DNA of 64,000 nucleotides from Anseranas semipalmata (taxonomy: Eukaryota; Chordata; Aves; Anseriformes; Anseranatidae). Under the pieces are notes generated by a model. The model searched no databases, had not been told where the DNA came from, and was given only the letters and a program-made list of their open reading frames with translations. The DNA lies in assembly GCA_013399115.1 (NCBI GenBank), contig VXAA01001508.1, forward strand, positions 714,652 through 778,651, given 5' to 3'. The position numbers and the translations under genes are program-made. Below, piece by piece: positions 26,001 to 38,329 of the stretch. Every line of letters starts with the position of its first letter. The stretch's first letter is position 1.

Positions 26001-28756
26001 AATTGATTGGGAGGGCCATCCACAAAGAACAACAGGAAAGCTTGACATTGAGGAGACTACAAAAACTGAATTAACCATTTAAAAGTGTGATGGAAAGAAG
26101 CTGGATCCAGTGGCCTGGACTGGAAAAGAGAAAAACTGAATTTTGGTTTCACTCATGCCACTCTCTGGGGGAATGACATGCTTTTTCTGTGCCTTTGTTT
26201 TCCCTCAACAAAATGGCAAGAGAGATTTTTATTAATTCTTGAAGTGGCAAAATATGAGACAAACATTGGAAAGAGACTTTTTGCTTCACAGTATCTAAAA
26301 TGTCAGTAATGACTCAGACAGGGGAAAATTCAGCTCCTCTTGTTCCCTTTTCCAGCACAGTACCAGGATGTACTGCATCCATCTTCTAATCCTCTGCAAC
26401 TTCGTGTCTAGGCTGTTGGTTGGACAAGTGATTGCTGTCCTGCAGCCTGCCCCAGTGCAAAGGCTGGAGCTGATGGCCTGGGTAATGATGATTCTGAATC
26501 TTTGGGAGATGATGTAGAGAAGTCCTTTAGGTTCAGGGGTCTTGTCTGGCTGCTCTCCTCCTAGTGCTTTACCAGGTGGACATTCATGATGTACATCAAG
26601 TGGAAGGAAAGGCTTTTCATCCAGTAGAACAAGTGCTCACAAGTAAAATGACTGAGATATCCCTAACTAGTTTTCTCTTCACATTTAAAGGAAACTCTTG
26701 TATCATGGGGCTGTGCAGCCCCATATCATAAAGAGAATTGTTCTTATTTGATGCTGTAGAATAAAATAAATTCCTCATTGCTATAGCCCATAATCTGTAT
26801 AACCAGTTATGCACTGAGGGACAGTGAGTAATGTGCTCTTTCCCAACCACAAGAAACAATCAACATATACTCTGAAGCATAAGCTTTGATTATCTTTAGG
26901 CCATAATTCTGCCTGCCTGGTTTATTTTTATGTCATATATTTATGTTACAACACTTTAACCCTCCACTGCCAGATTACATGATGAAAATGCAACAACATG
27001 AAAGGAAAATGAAACAAACAACCTGTTGAGTCCCCGGTCTACCATTACGTCCCAAAAGAACAGTTATTATTTTCCCAAAGATTTTCCATACAACTTATGA
27101 TGAATGATTTTCCAGCCCTCTCTGGATTTTTTTTTTTCCACAGATGTAATTATAATTCTTTTCATCTTCCCTGGAGAGACCATCTTATGCTGTAAAGATA
27201 GTGTGAAATGGGAGACCTTACACAAAATGTTGTTATTGTTACAATGTCAGCTATGTTGCTGTTAACTCCCATTCACAATGTGAAAGCAGCCCCGGGTATG
27301 TTCTGCTCCTGTAGGTTTTTAACCGTGGAATAGCAGTGATGGAGAAATGAACAAATGGACTGGTGTTGGCAGCTCCCAAACTGCAGGGATTATGGATTGC
27401 AGTGGGCACCCAGAAGACCAAGCTCATCTTTACTGTGGCTGGTTATACCAGCTGCCATCCAAAAGGATAAGTAAAGGGAGTGGGAAGGGGAGAAGAAAGG
27501 GGAAGTAACATGTTCCAGATTGTTGCAACCAGGACTTTGCATCCCTTGCCGAATAGTCCATCACAAGCACGCTTTGCCTGACCTTTTCTAGATGCAATGA
27601 GACAATCTTGCCACGAGATGACTCACACCCACCCTTGCACAGACTGCTCTCACTGCTGGGAAGAAAGAGGCTCAGTGTCTGGCTGAGGTGGACATATTTG
27701 CACTGTGGATTTTTACCATGGGCAGAAGATGCTCACTCCTGTGTTCTCTGTAGCTCACAAATTTGCATATTTAAAACAATTTTTTACAGAAGATTATGTG
27801 TTTGTTCTCAGGTTCTTTGTGAATTTTTCAAGATTTTTCCATGTCTCAGTTTAAAACCCCATAAAAATGAATATTCATAGGGTATTTTGAGAAAGCAGCG
27901 TCACTGATGTATCAGATATCGTTAGGAATTGCAGAGATAGAAGCAAAAGTTGAAAATAATGGGAATTTCAGAGAAAAAGTTAGCTCTGAGAAGAGTTTTG
28001 GGCAAGTCATTCAGTTTACCCTGAACTGCCTTCCCTGTGCTGCTAAAACACTCAGTGCTTATCTGCCTGCAGGAGAGCCTGCGAACCAGAGGATGCTGTG
28101 AAATCGAAATGTTTCTTCTAAGTGTTAGGACAGAGGGGGATATATCTTACCTGAAACTGTGTAATCCAAGGCAATAGACAGCTTTGGTTTATTCAGATCC
28201 TTATGAAATTATTGCCATAAACCTTTTCTGAGCTGAGTTAGAGGATACATTTCTTTGACTGCAATGGATTTATGCTATCTCCAGAGAACCAGCTGACAGT
28301 TCACACCCCACATGGTCCTCTTGGGCAAGAAGAACAGGCGGCACTGAAGAATGTATTCTGAGACAATTTTGAAGAGACCGGTACCGACTTCTGCCTGGTG
28401 CAGGCATTAGAGCCTGCTCAAAGGGGCTCAAAGCAAGCCCTTAAGTCAAAGGCAACTCTAGCAAACTTGTGTAAAAACGTCCCATCTTGACATGAGGCGA
28501 TGGGGTTTTCAAACTGCTGTCAATGAAAGAGGGTCGGCAAAAAGGCTATTTATGTCTTACATTGTCAGAATGAAACCTCTGCATTTCACAACTGAATGCA
28601 CGTATAATAATTACTTCTTTCACACTGCAAGCGTCCAGCTTCCCTAAGCTCTCCTCATCAGCATTAGCCTCCTAAACCTTTTATTTATGAGTTCCTACGA
28701 GCTGCCTCTCTGTTCCTCCACCCTGTTTTTTTGAAATATAGACACGTACTCACTGA

Positions 28757-29084
28757 GGCGATCGGCTCCGGGGCAGCAGAGCGGGGACACCTCGGCCTGT
28801 GAGGGGATTTTCCTGCACCGAGGCCACTCGAGGCAGCTGAGGGGGCCGCCAGGGCCCGGCAGCCTTTGCGAGAGCGGCCGGCGAGGCGTGGGCGGAGCCA
28901 GGAGCGGCGCCCGTTCCCGCCTCACGCTCAAAGGCAGCCCCTGGGGAGCGCGAGCGGCCCGGAGCGCGGCGAGCAGGGCGCGGCAGGTCAGTCAGGGCGC
29001 GGCAGTTTGCGCGGGAAGGGCGCGGTCGGACAGGGCAGAGTCATCCCTCCCCATCCCATCCCATCCCTCCCCGCTCGCCTCTAG
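28757..29084. promoter_or_regulatory. CpG-dense, GC-rich patch (CpG island or CR1 5' UTR)
   Basis: I count more than 30 CpG dinucleotides in about 280 bases (28757-29035). The surrounding tens of kilobases are CpG-poor. A GC-box-like GGGCGG lies near 28890, and an imperfect 19-bp tandem at 28974-29005 contains a donor-like CAG|GTCAGT (GT at 28987-28988). The patch ends in a CCCAT-repeat pyrimidine stretch (29050-29073). Two readings fit: a host CpG-island promoter, or the GC-rich internal promoter/5' UTR of the CR1 element that follows. The ORF1-like sequence directly downstream favours the second for at least the right half. The left boundary of any element is not visible. Confidence 0.75.
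28974..29005. repeat. Two copies of a 13-bp GC-rich unit, 19-bp spacing
   Basis: The unit CAGGGCGCGGCAG occurs at 28974-28986 and 28993-29005. Such short tandem GC-rich units are common in retrotransposon 5' UTRs and in CpG-island promoters, so it does not separate those two readings. Confidence 0.9.
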
Positions 29085-29255
29085 CTACACCAGCCATGGT
29101 CTGCACCAGGCAGACAGCTCTTTCCAGAAAGCCTGTGGTGACCCCGGGCTGACTGCCCGCTCAAAAATGCGGCTGGTTCGGGTCTGTGGCTGCAGGGGGT
29201 GCCTGAGCCTGTTGCTGCCATCGGAGGGTGGCAGAGACACCGCGTGTGTGAGGTG
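29085..29255 (+). mobile_element. Probable CR1 5' region with the start of ORF1
   Basis: The frame starting at the ATG at 29167 encodes a Cys-containing segment (CGCRGCLSLL, then EGGRDTACVR) and is cut by the gap. From memory of the family this resembles the N-terminal part of CR1 ORF1, which continues into a coiled coil. An earlier ATG in a good Kozak setting (29096) reads only 18 codons to a TGA and is in a different frame, so a frame break may lie between the two. The orientation agrees with the CR1 3' end beyond the gap, supporting one interrupted element. Alternatively, this could be the first exon of a host gene starting in the CpG-rich patch; I consider that less likely. An alignment to avian CR1 consensus sequences would decide. 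Confidence 0.6.
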
Positions 29256-30248
29256 NNNNNNNNNNNNNNNNNNNNNNNNNNNNNNNNNNNNNNNNNNNNN
29301 NNNNNNNNNNNNNNNNNNNNNNNNNNNNNNNNNNNNNNNNNNNNNNNNNNNNNNNNNNNNNNNNNNNNNNNNNNNNNNNNNNNNNNNNNNNNNNNNNNNN
29401 NNNNNNNNNNNNNNNNNNNNNNNNNNNNNNNNNNNNNNNNNNNNNNNNNNNNNNNNNNNNNNNNNNNNNNNNNNNNNNNNNNNNNNNNNNNNNNNNNNNN
29501 NNNNNNNNNNNNNNNNNNNNNNNNNNNNNNNNNNNNNNNNNNNNNNNNNNNNNNNNNNNNNNNNNNNNNNNNNNNNNNNNNNNNNNNNNNNNNNNNNNNN
29601 NNNNNNNNNNNNNNNNNNNNNNNNNNNNNNNNNNNNNNNNNNNNNNNNNNNNNNNNNNNNNNNNNNNNNNNNNNNNNNNNNNNNNNNNNNNNNNNNNNNN
29701 NNNNNNNNNNNNNNNNNNNNNNNNNNNNNNNNNNNNNNNNNNNNNNNNNNNNNNNNNNNNNNNNNNNNNNNNNNNNNNNNNNNNNNNNNNNNNNNNNNNN
29801 NNNNNNNNNNNNNNNNNNNNNNNNNNNNNNNNNNNNNNNNNNNNNNNNNNNNNNNNNNNNNNNNNNNNNNNNNNNNNNNNNNNNNNNNNNNNNNNNNNNN
29901 NNNNNNNNNNNNNNNNNNNNNNNNNNNNNNNNNNNNNNNNNNNNNNNNNNNNNNNNNNNNNNNNNNNNNNNNNNNNNNNNNNNNNNNNNNNNNNNNNNNN
30001 NNNNNNNNNNNNNNNNNNNNNNNNNNNNNNNNNNNNNNNNNNNNNNNNNNNNNNNNNNNNNNNNNNNNNNNNNNNNNNNNNNNNNNNNNNNNNNNNNNNN
30101 NNNNNNNNNNNNNNNNNNNNNNNNNNNNNNNNNNNNNNNNNNNNNNNNNNNNNNNNNNNNNNNNNNNNNNNNNNNNNNNNNNNNNNNNNNNNNNNNNNNN
30201 NNNNNNNNNNNNNNNNNNNNNNNNNNNNNNNNNNNNNNNNNNNNNNNN
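29256..30248. other. Assembly gap (993 N)
   Basis: All bases are N from 29256 to 30248. Both flanks look like CR1 in the same orientation, so the missing sequence is probably CR1 body, perhaps with GC-rich sequence that is hard to assemble. The true length is unknown, because a full CR1 is about 4.5 kb. Open frames that appear to cross this interval are artefacts. Confidence 1.
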
Positions 30249-30430
30249 CATTGGAACAGGCTGCCCAGGGAAGTGGTTGAGTCACCATCCCTGGAGGTAT
30301 TCAAAAGATGTTTAGATGTCGAGCTTAGTGATATGGTTTAGTGGAGGACTTGGTAGTGTTAGGTCATAGGTTGGATTAGGTGATCTTGGAGGTCTTTTCC
30401 AACCTAAATGATTCTGTGATTCTATAATAA
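30249..30430 (+). mobile_element. CR1 LINE 3' end: last codons of ORF2, 3' UTR and octamer tail
   Basis: Directly after the assembly gap the + strand encodes the final roughly 30 residues typical of CR1 ORF2 ([18 protein letters not shown]), ending at a TAG at 30339-30341. About 80 bases of 3' UTR follow, including the family's conserved GGTCTTTTCCAACCTAAATG stretch. The element ends with nearly two copies of the ATTCTRTG octamer (30410-30426), which is the CR1 3' terminus. CR1 has no poly(A) tail. The visible coding part has no stop or frameshift, so this copy looks younger than the fragment at the window's right end. Its 5' part is hidden in the N run. Confidence 0.97.
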
Positions 30431-30574
30431 AGCACCGAGCTCCAACTGAACACACTCTTCCAATTAAAGCCCTACCAGAGCACAGCTGAGTGGAATAATT
30501 GCCTCTCTTGTTTTACATAGAATACTCTATTAGCAGTTTGATCTGGGACTCAGCATTCACCCCAGAATATTTGG

Positions 30575-30600
30575 TCTCTCTCTCTTTTTTTTTTTTTTTT
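30575..30600. repeat. (TC)5 followed by T16
   Basis: A short pyrimidine dinucleotide run leads into a 16-T homopolymer, ending exactly at 30600. Confidence 0.95.
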
Positions 30601-31199
30601 GCCTTCAGCAGCACATGAAAAGACAGGTGTAGGCTCTGCCAGGCCAAGTCTCTGAGACTCCAACAGGCTGTTGGTAACAGGCAACATGGTCTATCTGTTT
30701 TATCTTTTCCATTCCTCTTGTTTTTGGAGTATTTTGCATCTGCTTATTTTATTGCCTTTACATCTTTTTACCCATGGAAGGTATATTTTGCTCCTTGAGC
30801 CTTCCACTTAGTTGCAGTATAATGCGTAATGCAGTGCACAAGATGAAAGCTGTTATCTGATTTGAGTTTAATGTTTGAAAGTCCTCAAGCTGGTTTATCT
30901 AAAGATACTCCCTGTATAATTGTATACTTAGAATTCAGCTGCAGTGTAATAGGGCAAGTGCTCTGTGTTCTGTCTGGAATTACAGAAAAGATACTATTTA
31001 TTTTTAAGCAAATAGGTATGGGAAAAAAAGGGAAAAATATTACAACATAAGAAAATGTATTCAACCAAGTTTCAGAAAACCTACCCTGGGGTTTGATGTA
31101 TGATGGAATTAGATTGGATTTAAGGGCACTGAATAGGAGAAAAATCAGCAGTCTGGAGAGATGAGGATTAAAATTCAACAGTAATAGAAAGACTTTAGG

Positions 31200-31250
31200 C
31201 AGCTCTAATCAAGGAATCAACCCTTTTGGGCTAGGTGCTGTACAAAAATG
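31200..31250 (-). mobile_element. Fossil ancient CR1/L3-like fragment, antisense
   Basis: CCCTTTTGGGCTAGGTGCTG followed by TACAAAAATG matches the remembered antisense CR1-type word order around CTAGGCGCTGTACAAA. A related tail-like segment lies 340 bases downstream in the same orientation. Confidence 0.6.
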
Positions 31251-31589
31251 TCATACAAAGTTTCAAAGTGATCCTGGGATTTGGATCTAGCTCCTGTATG
31301 TATTTCCCTTTAGATGCATTTGAAAGCCACTTTATTAATATAATGAAAGCAAATTACTTAAATGATTTGACTGGTTTCAGAGGATCTAAGTCAATCATCT
31401 CTAACCAGAATTGTCATTGTGCCGGTTCACGATCTATTAATACGATCTTCAAATCTGAGCCTGAATGTACTGTTGCTATGAAAAGTATTTACAGCCTCCA
31501 GCTCAAATACGCAGAGAAAACATGGCACAGAAGTAAAACAAATAAATCATAAAGACAAAGAAAGAGGAGAACGGAAGCTCTACTATGTC

Positions 31590-31690
31590 ATTTTATTGGG
31601 GGAACTGAAACACAGGGAGATTAATGGTTTCATTTGAAGCTACAGCACAGTCTGTGACAGGATCAGGAACAGAATCCAGGTCTGTTGTTG
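31590..31690 (-). mobile_element. Fossil MIR/CR1-like fragment, antisense
   Basis: GGGGGAACTGAAACACAGGG, then AGATTAATGG, CAGGATCAGGAACAGAATCC and AGGTCTG follow the well-known antisense pattern of old amniote SINE/LINE tails (gaaactgaggcacag, then gaacccaggtct). The same segment lies inside a 135-codon frame (31624-32031), which is therefore probably not a gene. Confidence 0.65.
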
Positions 31691-33855
31691 AAAATTGGAT
31701 TTTTGATGAAAAACTTCATGCACTCTCTAAAATTAGGAAAATTTCACCTCACCTCAGCAAGAAGTACCTTCCAAGAGAGGTGGGAACTTGGAGGCAGAGG
31801 GAAGAGCACTCTGAGCTCACATCAGCTTCTGTCTGCCTGTTTTCACTTCATAAAAGGACTCGTTCAAGCTCTGAGTTTGGTGGCGAGCAGATGAAACTGA
31901 TACCCGAGGGCCAAAGCCAGGGAGTCAGACCAGGAGGTATTTCACAGAAAGTTTGTATGAAGAGTGTTATATTAAACTGCTGTGAAATTTTATGTCTTTT
32001 TACTGGAGAACATCAGCCCTTGTTCAAATAATTAATTTTTTTGAGATTTAACATTTGCATTGATGAAGACCACTTCTCATATAAAACTGTGAAAGTCCCT
32101 TAATTTCACACCTGTCAATACTGAACCACCTTTTTATGAAGATTTTACTAGAGAAAAAAAAACTTTTTTCAATAAGGTTTTTGCAGCAGTTCTCAGGCAG
32201 CCGTGAAATGTCCTGGGGTATAATTAAGAAAAAACCCTTCATGACATTTTAGGGGGAAAATATATATTCAACTCTGCTCACACAGTTCCAGAAAGGAAAT
32301 TAATTCTACATAAAATGGTAGCCTCCTTAGACTTAGTAATGAGAACAACTGTCTGCTACAGAAAGACTGAAATAACAATGAGGGTTGGTGCTATTTTCAT
32401 AGACCAGCCTTGCTATTCTATTCTGGAGACAGGAAAAAAAGAAAACGGGGAGGGGGCTGAAAAGCTCCTGAACAGAGGAAGCCACACAAACTCCTCCATG
32501 GCTGACAGAGACCTTCACACCCTTTGTGACAGCCCGCTTCCTGCAGAAGCAAAGAACAGACACAGAAGATCTGCCAGCAACCCCTGAGCCAGCATTGCAG
32601 GCTGCAAGTGGCATGAGCTTATACAGGAGATGGGATTGTGGTTTAGGGCGCAGTAGTTATAGTAAAGCATGATTAAAAGTCTGCCACTGAGCCAGTGGGG
32701 CCGAGGCAGGCTGGCTTCCACAGCCAGTGGTGCTTGGGGAGGGTGTATTTAGCAGCATGCTGAGCTGCTCCTGACTCACCAGTCCAGCCGACTGGTACCC
32801 AGTTGTCAGTGAGCCGTTTGAGGACAGCCTTCAGTGTAACTTAAAGGCAAGGCTTGATGCCCTCTCAGCAAAATGCTGAGCTGCCTTACAGCCTCTGCCA
32901 CCAAACCCTGCCATCAAGCTCTCCCACTCTGCATCATCCTGCCTTCCTGTGCAGCCTCACTACAGAAAAACCTTCACCTCTACTTTGCCACAGCCAGTGG
33001 ATACCAAAACATGCCTGTATGCATGGGCACCAACATGTCTACACATATGTATTTGCTCAGTGAATATTCGCTATGGATTTTTTTTTCCTGCAGAAATCAC
33101 TCAACTGCTGAATAGTCACTGGAGTTTTTTCATACACTTCTATTTTGCAGCAGCAAGGGCATAAAGGTGCCAATGGAAAATTGCTTTGGTACCTTGAACT
33201 GTAAATGATGCTGTTTTCATGATTCATCAAATCCGTCTGAAGCAGAGGTGGCATGTCAGCAGGGCTAGGCAAAGTTTAGAACATAATAGGGCCCAAGAGG
33301 TGAGAGACATGTCTTTCATTTCAGTGGAGCATCTTTGAAGTGACTGCTGGAAATAATTAGGTTCCTTGATTTCCATTGCCATTTGGTGCTCTTCACGCTA
33401 ATCAGAGTAACTGCACATTTGCATGAACTGGAGGGAATAGAAGTATTTCTTATTAGAAAGAGCCTATAACAAAGATAAAGGTCTCCTGGCTGCAGAATTC
33501 CTTGTCCCTGCAATTCTACACCACCCGTCATATATGGCAAAAAAATGAGGTGAAAAATGTATATTTAATATTTATTAAAGAACCTCAGATCTTTATAATC
33601 TTTAAACTTTGGTCCTGTTAAATATTCCAAATTCTTTTTATTTATTAATAAATGTTTCATTCTGTCTCTTCCAAAACCTGAATGAAGATCTTAGGTCACA
33701 CTGCCTGTGAGATGAATCACAGAGGGAAAAGTGAATAACATCAGATTTCTAATCACTTTGAAGGATTCTTTAAGGACTTTAGGGGTCCACTGTTTAAAGA
33801 AGGGAGTGGGAGTTGTGATGTCTGACCTTTCTCTTCCAAACTCAGCATTAATTTA

Positions 33856-34012
33856 TAGTTCTTTTATGATCCTGAGCACATCAGCTTCACCTCTCTGTAT
33901 CTCATTTTATCTATACGTGGAATTAGAAGAGCAAAAATATGACCCTATTTTACAAAGGTGTTACAGGTTTTAATAAATTTCTGATATTAAAGTGCTGGGA
34001 AAGGTTTGCTTT
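33856..34012 (+). mobile_element. Fossil MIR-like SINE, sense
   Basis: The order TCAGCTTCACCTCTCTGTAT, CTCATTTTATCTATA, then ACCCTATTTTACAAAGGTGT and AAAGTGCTGGGA resembles the MIR core and 3' region (cttcacctctctgtgcctcag, ctgtaaaatg, acagggttgt, aaagtgctt). It is strongly diverged. Confidence 0.6.
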
Positions 34013-37000
34013 ATAAAATACAGGGTGTGTTTTCAAAAGAGCTCAGCTTTTATTTAGACACCTCTGCAAGAACCTGGGCATTGAGGGCATCTTATGTCCC
34101 GAGTCTTTGCAAATAGCTGGTTATGAGAATCACAGCATTTTCTGTGGGAGGATGAGCTTTTAAAGCAGTCCAGATTTACTTATATGCCAAAATTGGAAGC
34201 AACCTCCTTTGCAAATCTGTCCCTGATTTGAGCAATTTGAATGTAGGGGAATCCAGTCCTGAGATCACTTGATCTTTTGAATGAAAATAATTTGAAAAGG
34301 GGACTTTTCACAGGGCTTTAAGTATATGGAGGACTCCTGTTCTCACTGAGAACAGTGGGAGTTTGGCCATGGATTTCTAAGGAACCAGGATATTGCCTGC
34401 ATGGGATATTCTACGGAACTAGTTTCAACACTGGCGTTAGATGAGAAAACTTGGTGAGAAAGAGAGGGCAAAGTAGCATTTTTCTTGACAATTAAGAGGG
34501 CCTCTTTTGCTTTTGATTTACTTATTTCCTTACATGTACATTATTCTTTCTGTCAATAAGTGTTTCTAAAAGATGACACTAAATGTTCATTTCAATTATT
34601 TAAAGCAAAGAGAGAAAAAATGACAGTGACTGAAGGATTGAAATTCTGCTCTTGGTATCCACCGAATATATTATTCTTGTCCCTTTCTGATATCCTCCTT
34701 ATTCCAGCCCTTCCTGTGGTGTGGAATTGTCCAACTAGGGCAAATTTTGCAGTGTATTTTTATGCCATGAACCTCCTGTGGCTCCTTGGCTGTAGTCAGG
34801 GAAATAGTCCTGCTGACTTCAGAGCAATTTGAATGAAGTCTTCTCCACCGAAAGCTGGTACCCAGGCTTCTACCTCCTGCCACCCTCTCAGGACCACTAA
34901 TGTAGCTGCTGAGCCACAGGAGACTGTAGAACTTTTACAGACTCAGCTGTGCACAGCCAGCCTTCAGGAGGTTTGGGCACAAAAATCAACATTTGTTCTT
35001 TCTTTCTGGAGAATGTATGAAGGCTTTTTAAAAGGAGAGTATCTCAGGGATGCTCTATTACCCATCCAGGTCTCTTTCTCCTTCAGTATACTTTGGAGCT
35101 GTTCTGAACATGGATTCATAAAAAATGCTGATATCTGGGGAGAAAGATATTTAATCTTGGAAATCTAGGGCAGCTCCATTGGAATTCAGTTTCTCCAAAT
35201 TTTTACTGAACTAATAAAATAAATATATGCTTTCAGGTTCCTTACAAGGTGGAGAAAACACTTTCAATGATCTGTAAGTCTGGATTGGAGGATGAATGGA
35301 GGACTCCACGGTCTATGGTAAGAATCCAGTCATCCTTGTAGAGCTGTGAGATACAGGAACATGTAGTAGACTCAAGATAGAACCATACATGATGAACATG
35401 AGATTCATCTTGTCTTGCTTTGCTTTTGTAAAAATTTTTTTTATCTAACCTAACTTCCTAAGATTGCTTTATAGTCAACGGAACTATAGACAATTTCGCT
35501 AACAAGGGTGTATAAAATGGGATGAATGACACTGTAGAGTTGTCTATCCATCTTTACATTAATACTAAAAAGAACCCAGACAACTACATTTAACAATTCA
35601 CATAAATTCAGGTTACTGAGGTGAAATGTGTTACATGGTAACTGTAGCAATTGTCATCTTGTTTGAGACAGGCTACATTACAGCATCTGTTTTCACCAAA
35701 TCCATGTGTTGGTGGCTGACTCTGGGTGGCTGCCTTTTAAGCTCATTTACTGTTTATTCCGTGACGCTTCTTTAAAAATAGAAAGCCATTTTCTTGTCCA
35801 TAATTGATCTCTTATCAGGCTTACAGTCTGTGGGAGAAGAAGTCATATATTGTCTCCTGACCCATTAAGTGCAATGATTGCTGGAGGGAACCCTGTTTGG
35901 CTGCCTGAAATCGCCTACTTGTGACCTAAGATTTCTCTTTCCAAATTCAATGCGATCTACAGGTGACCCAAAGATGATAAATTAGTCACAGCTCTGGTTC
36001 TCCTGGTGCAGACAGATTTTGGAAAGAACCGGTTCAGGCTAAACTGTGCCCGTTTTTCAGTGTTTGATTATTTGAATTCAGAAAGTATTCTCTTCCTTTC
36101 CCCACTTTGTTTTTTGAGGAACTAAATATCTGTGCAGATACTGTTGCTTTCTGCTTGCTGCAGAGATGTACTCCAAAGTGGGAATTTCTGTGCTTTTCTA
36201 ACTGTTCTTCAGAATTTGTCATGAATTCTTCATAGTGGTAGCACATTGTCTTCCAAAATCCTATAATGGATGAGAAAACCTGCCCCAATAATCTTTGGCA
36301 GAACTGTCCGTTTATTTTAGAAATCTATCAGGACAGTTAATAAAAAATAAAGTTTCATTCAAAACAGGAAAATTGTATGCAAAACATATCCTCTTCTTTC
36401 CATAACCTGAAAGTGAAAAACTACATTGCTCTAAACTACATTTCACAGGCTTTTTTTCTTTTTACCCCAAGATTCCAGACTCTCATGCAGTGACACTGAA
36501 ATTTTAGGAGCATTGAAGTTGTTGCTAGTGAACTGCATGGGGCTGTCTTGAAAGCAACGTCCGTTCACCAAGCAGCCTGAGGGAGAAAGCCTTCTCCTGC
36601 TAATTTTATTCGTCTGAAGGTAGAACAAAAAAGAGAGTGAAAAGAGAACAAAGCTTCTGAAGGTCCCTCCACGTTTTCATTTGGAAACAAAACATTTATA
36701 AACTTTTGCTTTAATTCCCTTAGACCTGAGTTACAATTTTTTACTACTTTTTAAATGCAGAAAATGTAGCTAAATTCAAAGGCACAGTGGGAAAGAGACA
36801 TAAGCTTGAACCATAGGGATAATAGTTTCTAGTAAACAGTTCGCTTCTTACTGCCAGTGTAAGACTTCCATGGTTGAATTTAACCTAGAGGCTGCTTACT
36901 AGCAATTAAGACCTTTTGATCTCTGTAAGCTGATTCCCCAACTACTTACCATTTTGGAATTAAAGAGGGTGAAACAAAATAGCTTTGTTAATTAGGCAGG

Positions 37001-38329
37001 AAAAGTCCTTCTCTTGACCTGGGCAGGTGCTGGAATGTAGGCTTCTTCTGAACACCTGCGGGATATCTTCACTAGATTTATGAGTTACAAGACTGATTTT
37101 CAGCTGCTAAGGAGTGCAGTTTGATTTATCAAGGTGGATGATTCCCTTACCCCAGGGAATCTCATTTTCTTACAGGTGGATTTTTCTCTTTACAGGTAGT
37201 TTTCTTGCTTAAAGACAGATTGCTGAAGACTGCTACATATCCCAGTGGAGAAAGACATCATCAGGGTAGGCTGAAAGTAATTCTAAGATTAGCCATGTCT
37301 CTGACAAACTCTGTACAGGTCCCAGGTAACATCAGGCTTTGTGGTTGACAGCATATATGATTTTAATTCCCAATGAATGGAAGCTAAGTGTCTAGTTCTC
37401 ATGTTCATGCAGGCTGTTGGGGACTGGATGCTTTGTGGCTAGAAGATGTAGGCTCAAGAAGTAAGGCTCTGGCTCAACACCAGTTTGCATTTTGGCCAAA
37501 TTCAGTTGTCTGAAAGAACCAGGTTGTGTGGATATACCTTGGGAAGGGAAGGTTATGTTAAGTGCTCTGATCCACGTCCGTGTGCAATATCAAGCTGCAC
37601 CAGTTTGATTTTGAGCATGGGCTCTCCGATTTCAGTGAAGTAGAAGAGACCAACTCAAATCATTAGCCACCACTAGGTGAGGTCTTACCTCTCCTGGGAC
37701 TAATTCTCACTTGGAAAAGAAAGCACTGAGTTGCTCTGATTTCTCAGTGGGTGCTCTCTGTAACATTGATGTGATTCTTGCTCATTTTGGACCAGATCTG
37801 TGCAGACTTGCAGCAAGGGAGCTCGCAGGGTCAACAATCCCCATGTCTCAAGACAAGGGAACAACATGCATCATCTTTTTCAATGCCTATGCTGTGTTGT
37901 GATAATGAAGGACCTAAAGCTCTTTTCTGCTTCTGACCTATTTCAGGGAAACATGGCTTCAAGGTGATGCATATGGGAAGCACTCTCAATGCATTTCCAA
38001 AATCAGAGAATACAGTTGGTCCTAGATGTTGTGGGGTTCTTAAAAGACGGAAGAAAATTGTATTCAGTGCGGACTGCTTTCCTGAGGGGTTCACTTAGTC
38101 CTGTGATTGTGCTGTGGCTTCATAGCTGAGACTGTGTTGTTGCCCAGGGTATGTGAGTGCTTCCAGCATGTAACATGCATACAGCTCACCAGCTGGCATT
38201 AGCTAACAAATGGTAGTTTCCTGTGGCAAGTAATGCGGCCAGTTGAGGGCAGACTTTGTACATGACCTAAATGTCCTCTCTCATTCATGGATTTTCATCT
38301 GCAAAACTCCTCCATGGCATGGGGAAGTG

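Larger units (their letters stand above)
21150..28756. other. Non-coding DNA, no supported gene
   Basis: The 205-codon frame at 22063-22680 is the longest without N, but it contains a fossil repeat and no recognisable domain. Weak MIR-like words (TATGACCTTAAGCAAGTGAC, near 24056-24076) are present. Simple repeats: ATTATG units at 22625-22644, (TTTA)n at 24129-24147, T-runs near 25876 and 27128. A short hairpin lies at 26695-26735. Just before the CpG patch (28490-28690) the sequence has TATTTATG words but no clear promoter. Confidence 0.7.
30431..38329. other. Non-coding AT-rich DNA with fossil repeats
   Basis: Outside the fossils listed separately I see no gene. A further short CR1-like word, ACAGTGGGAGTTTGGCCATG (34352-34371), is present. 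Frames reach 135 codons but none is recognisable. TTAATTAGG near 36990 and other TAAT words occur without a clear cluster. Confidence 0.7.

Noticed and set aside
28888..30341. Very long open frames (375-475 codons) on both strands
   Set aside because: They exist only because 993 N bases contain no stops. Only the CR1-like ends are real sequence.
31624..32031. 135-codon + strand frame
   Set aside because: Its first part is a fossil MIR/CR1-like repeat, and no product is recognised.
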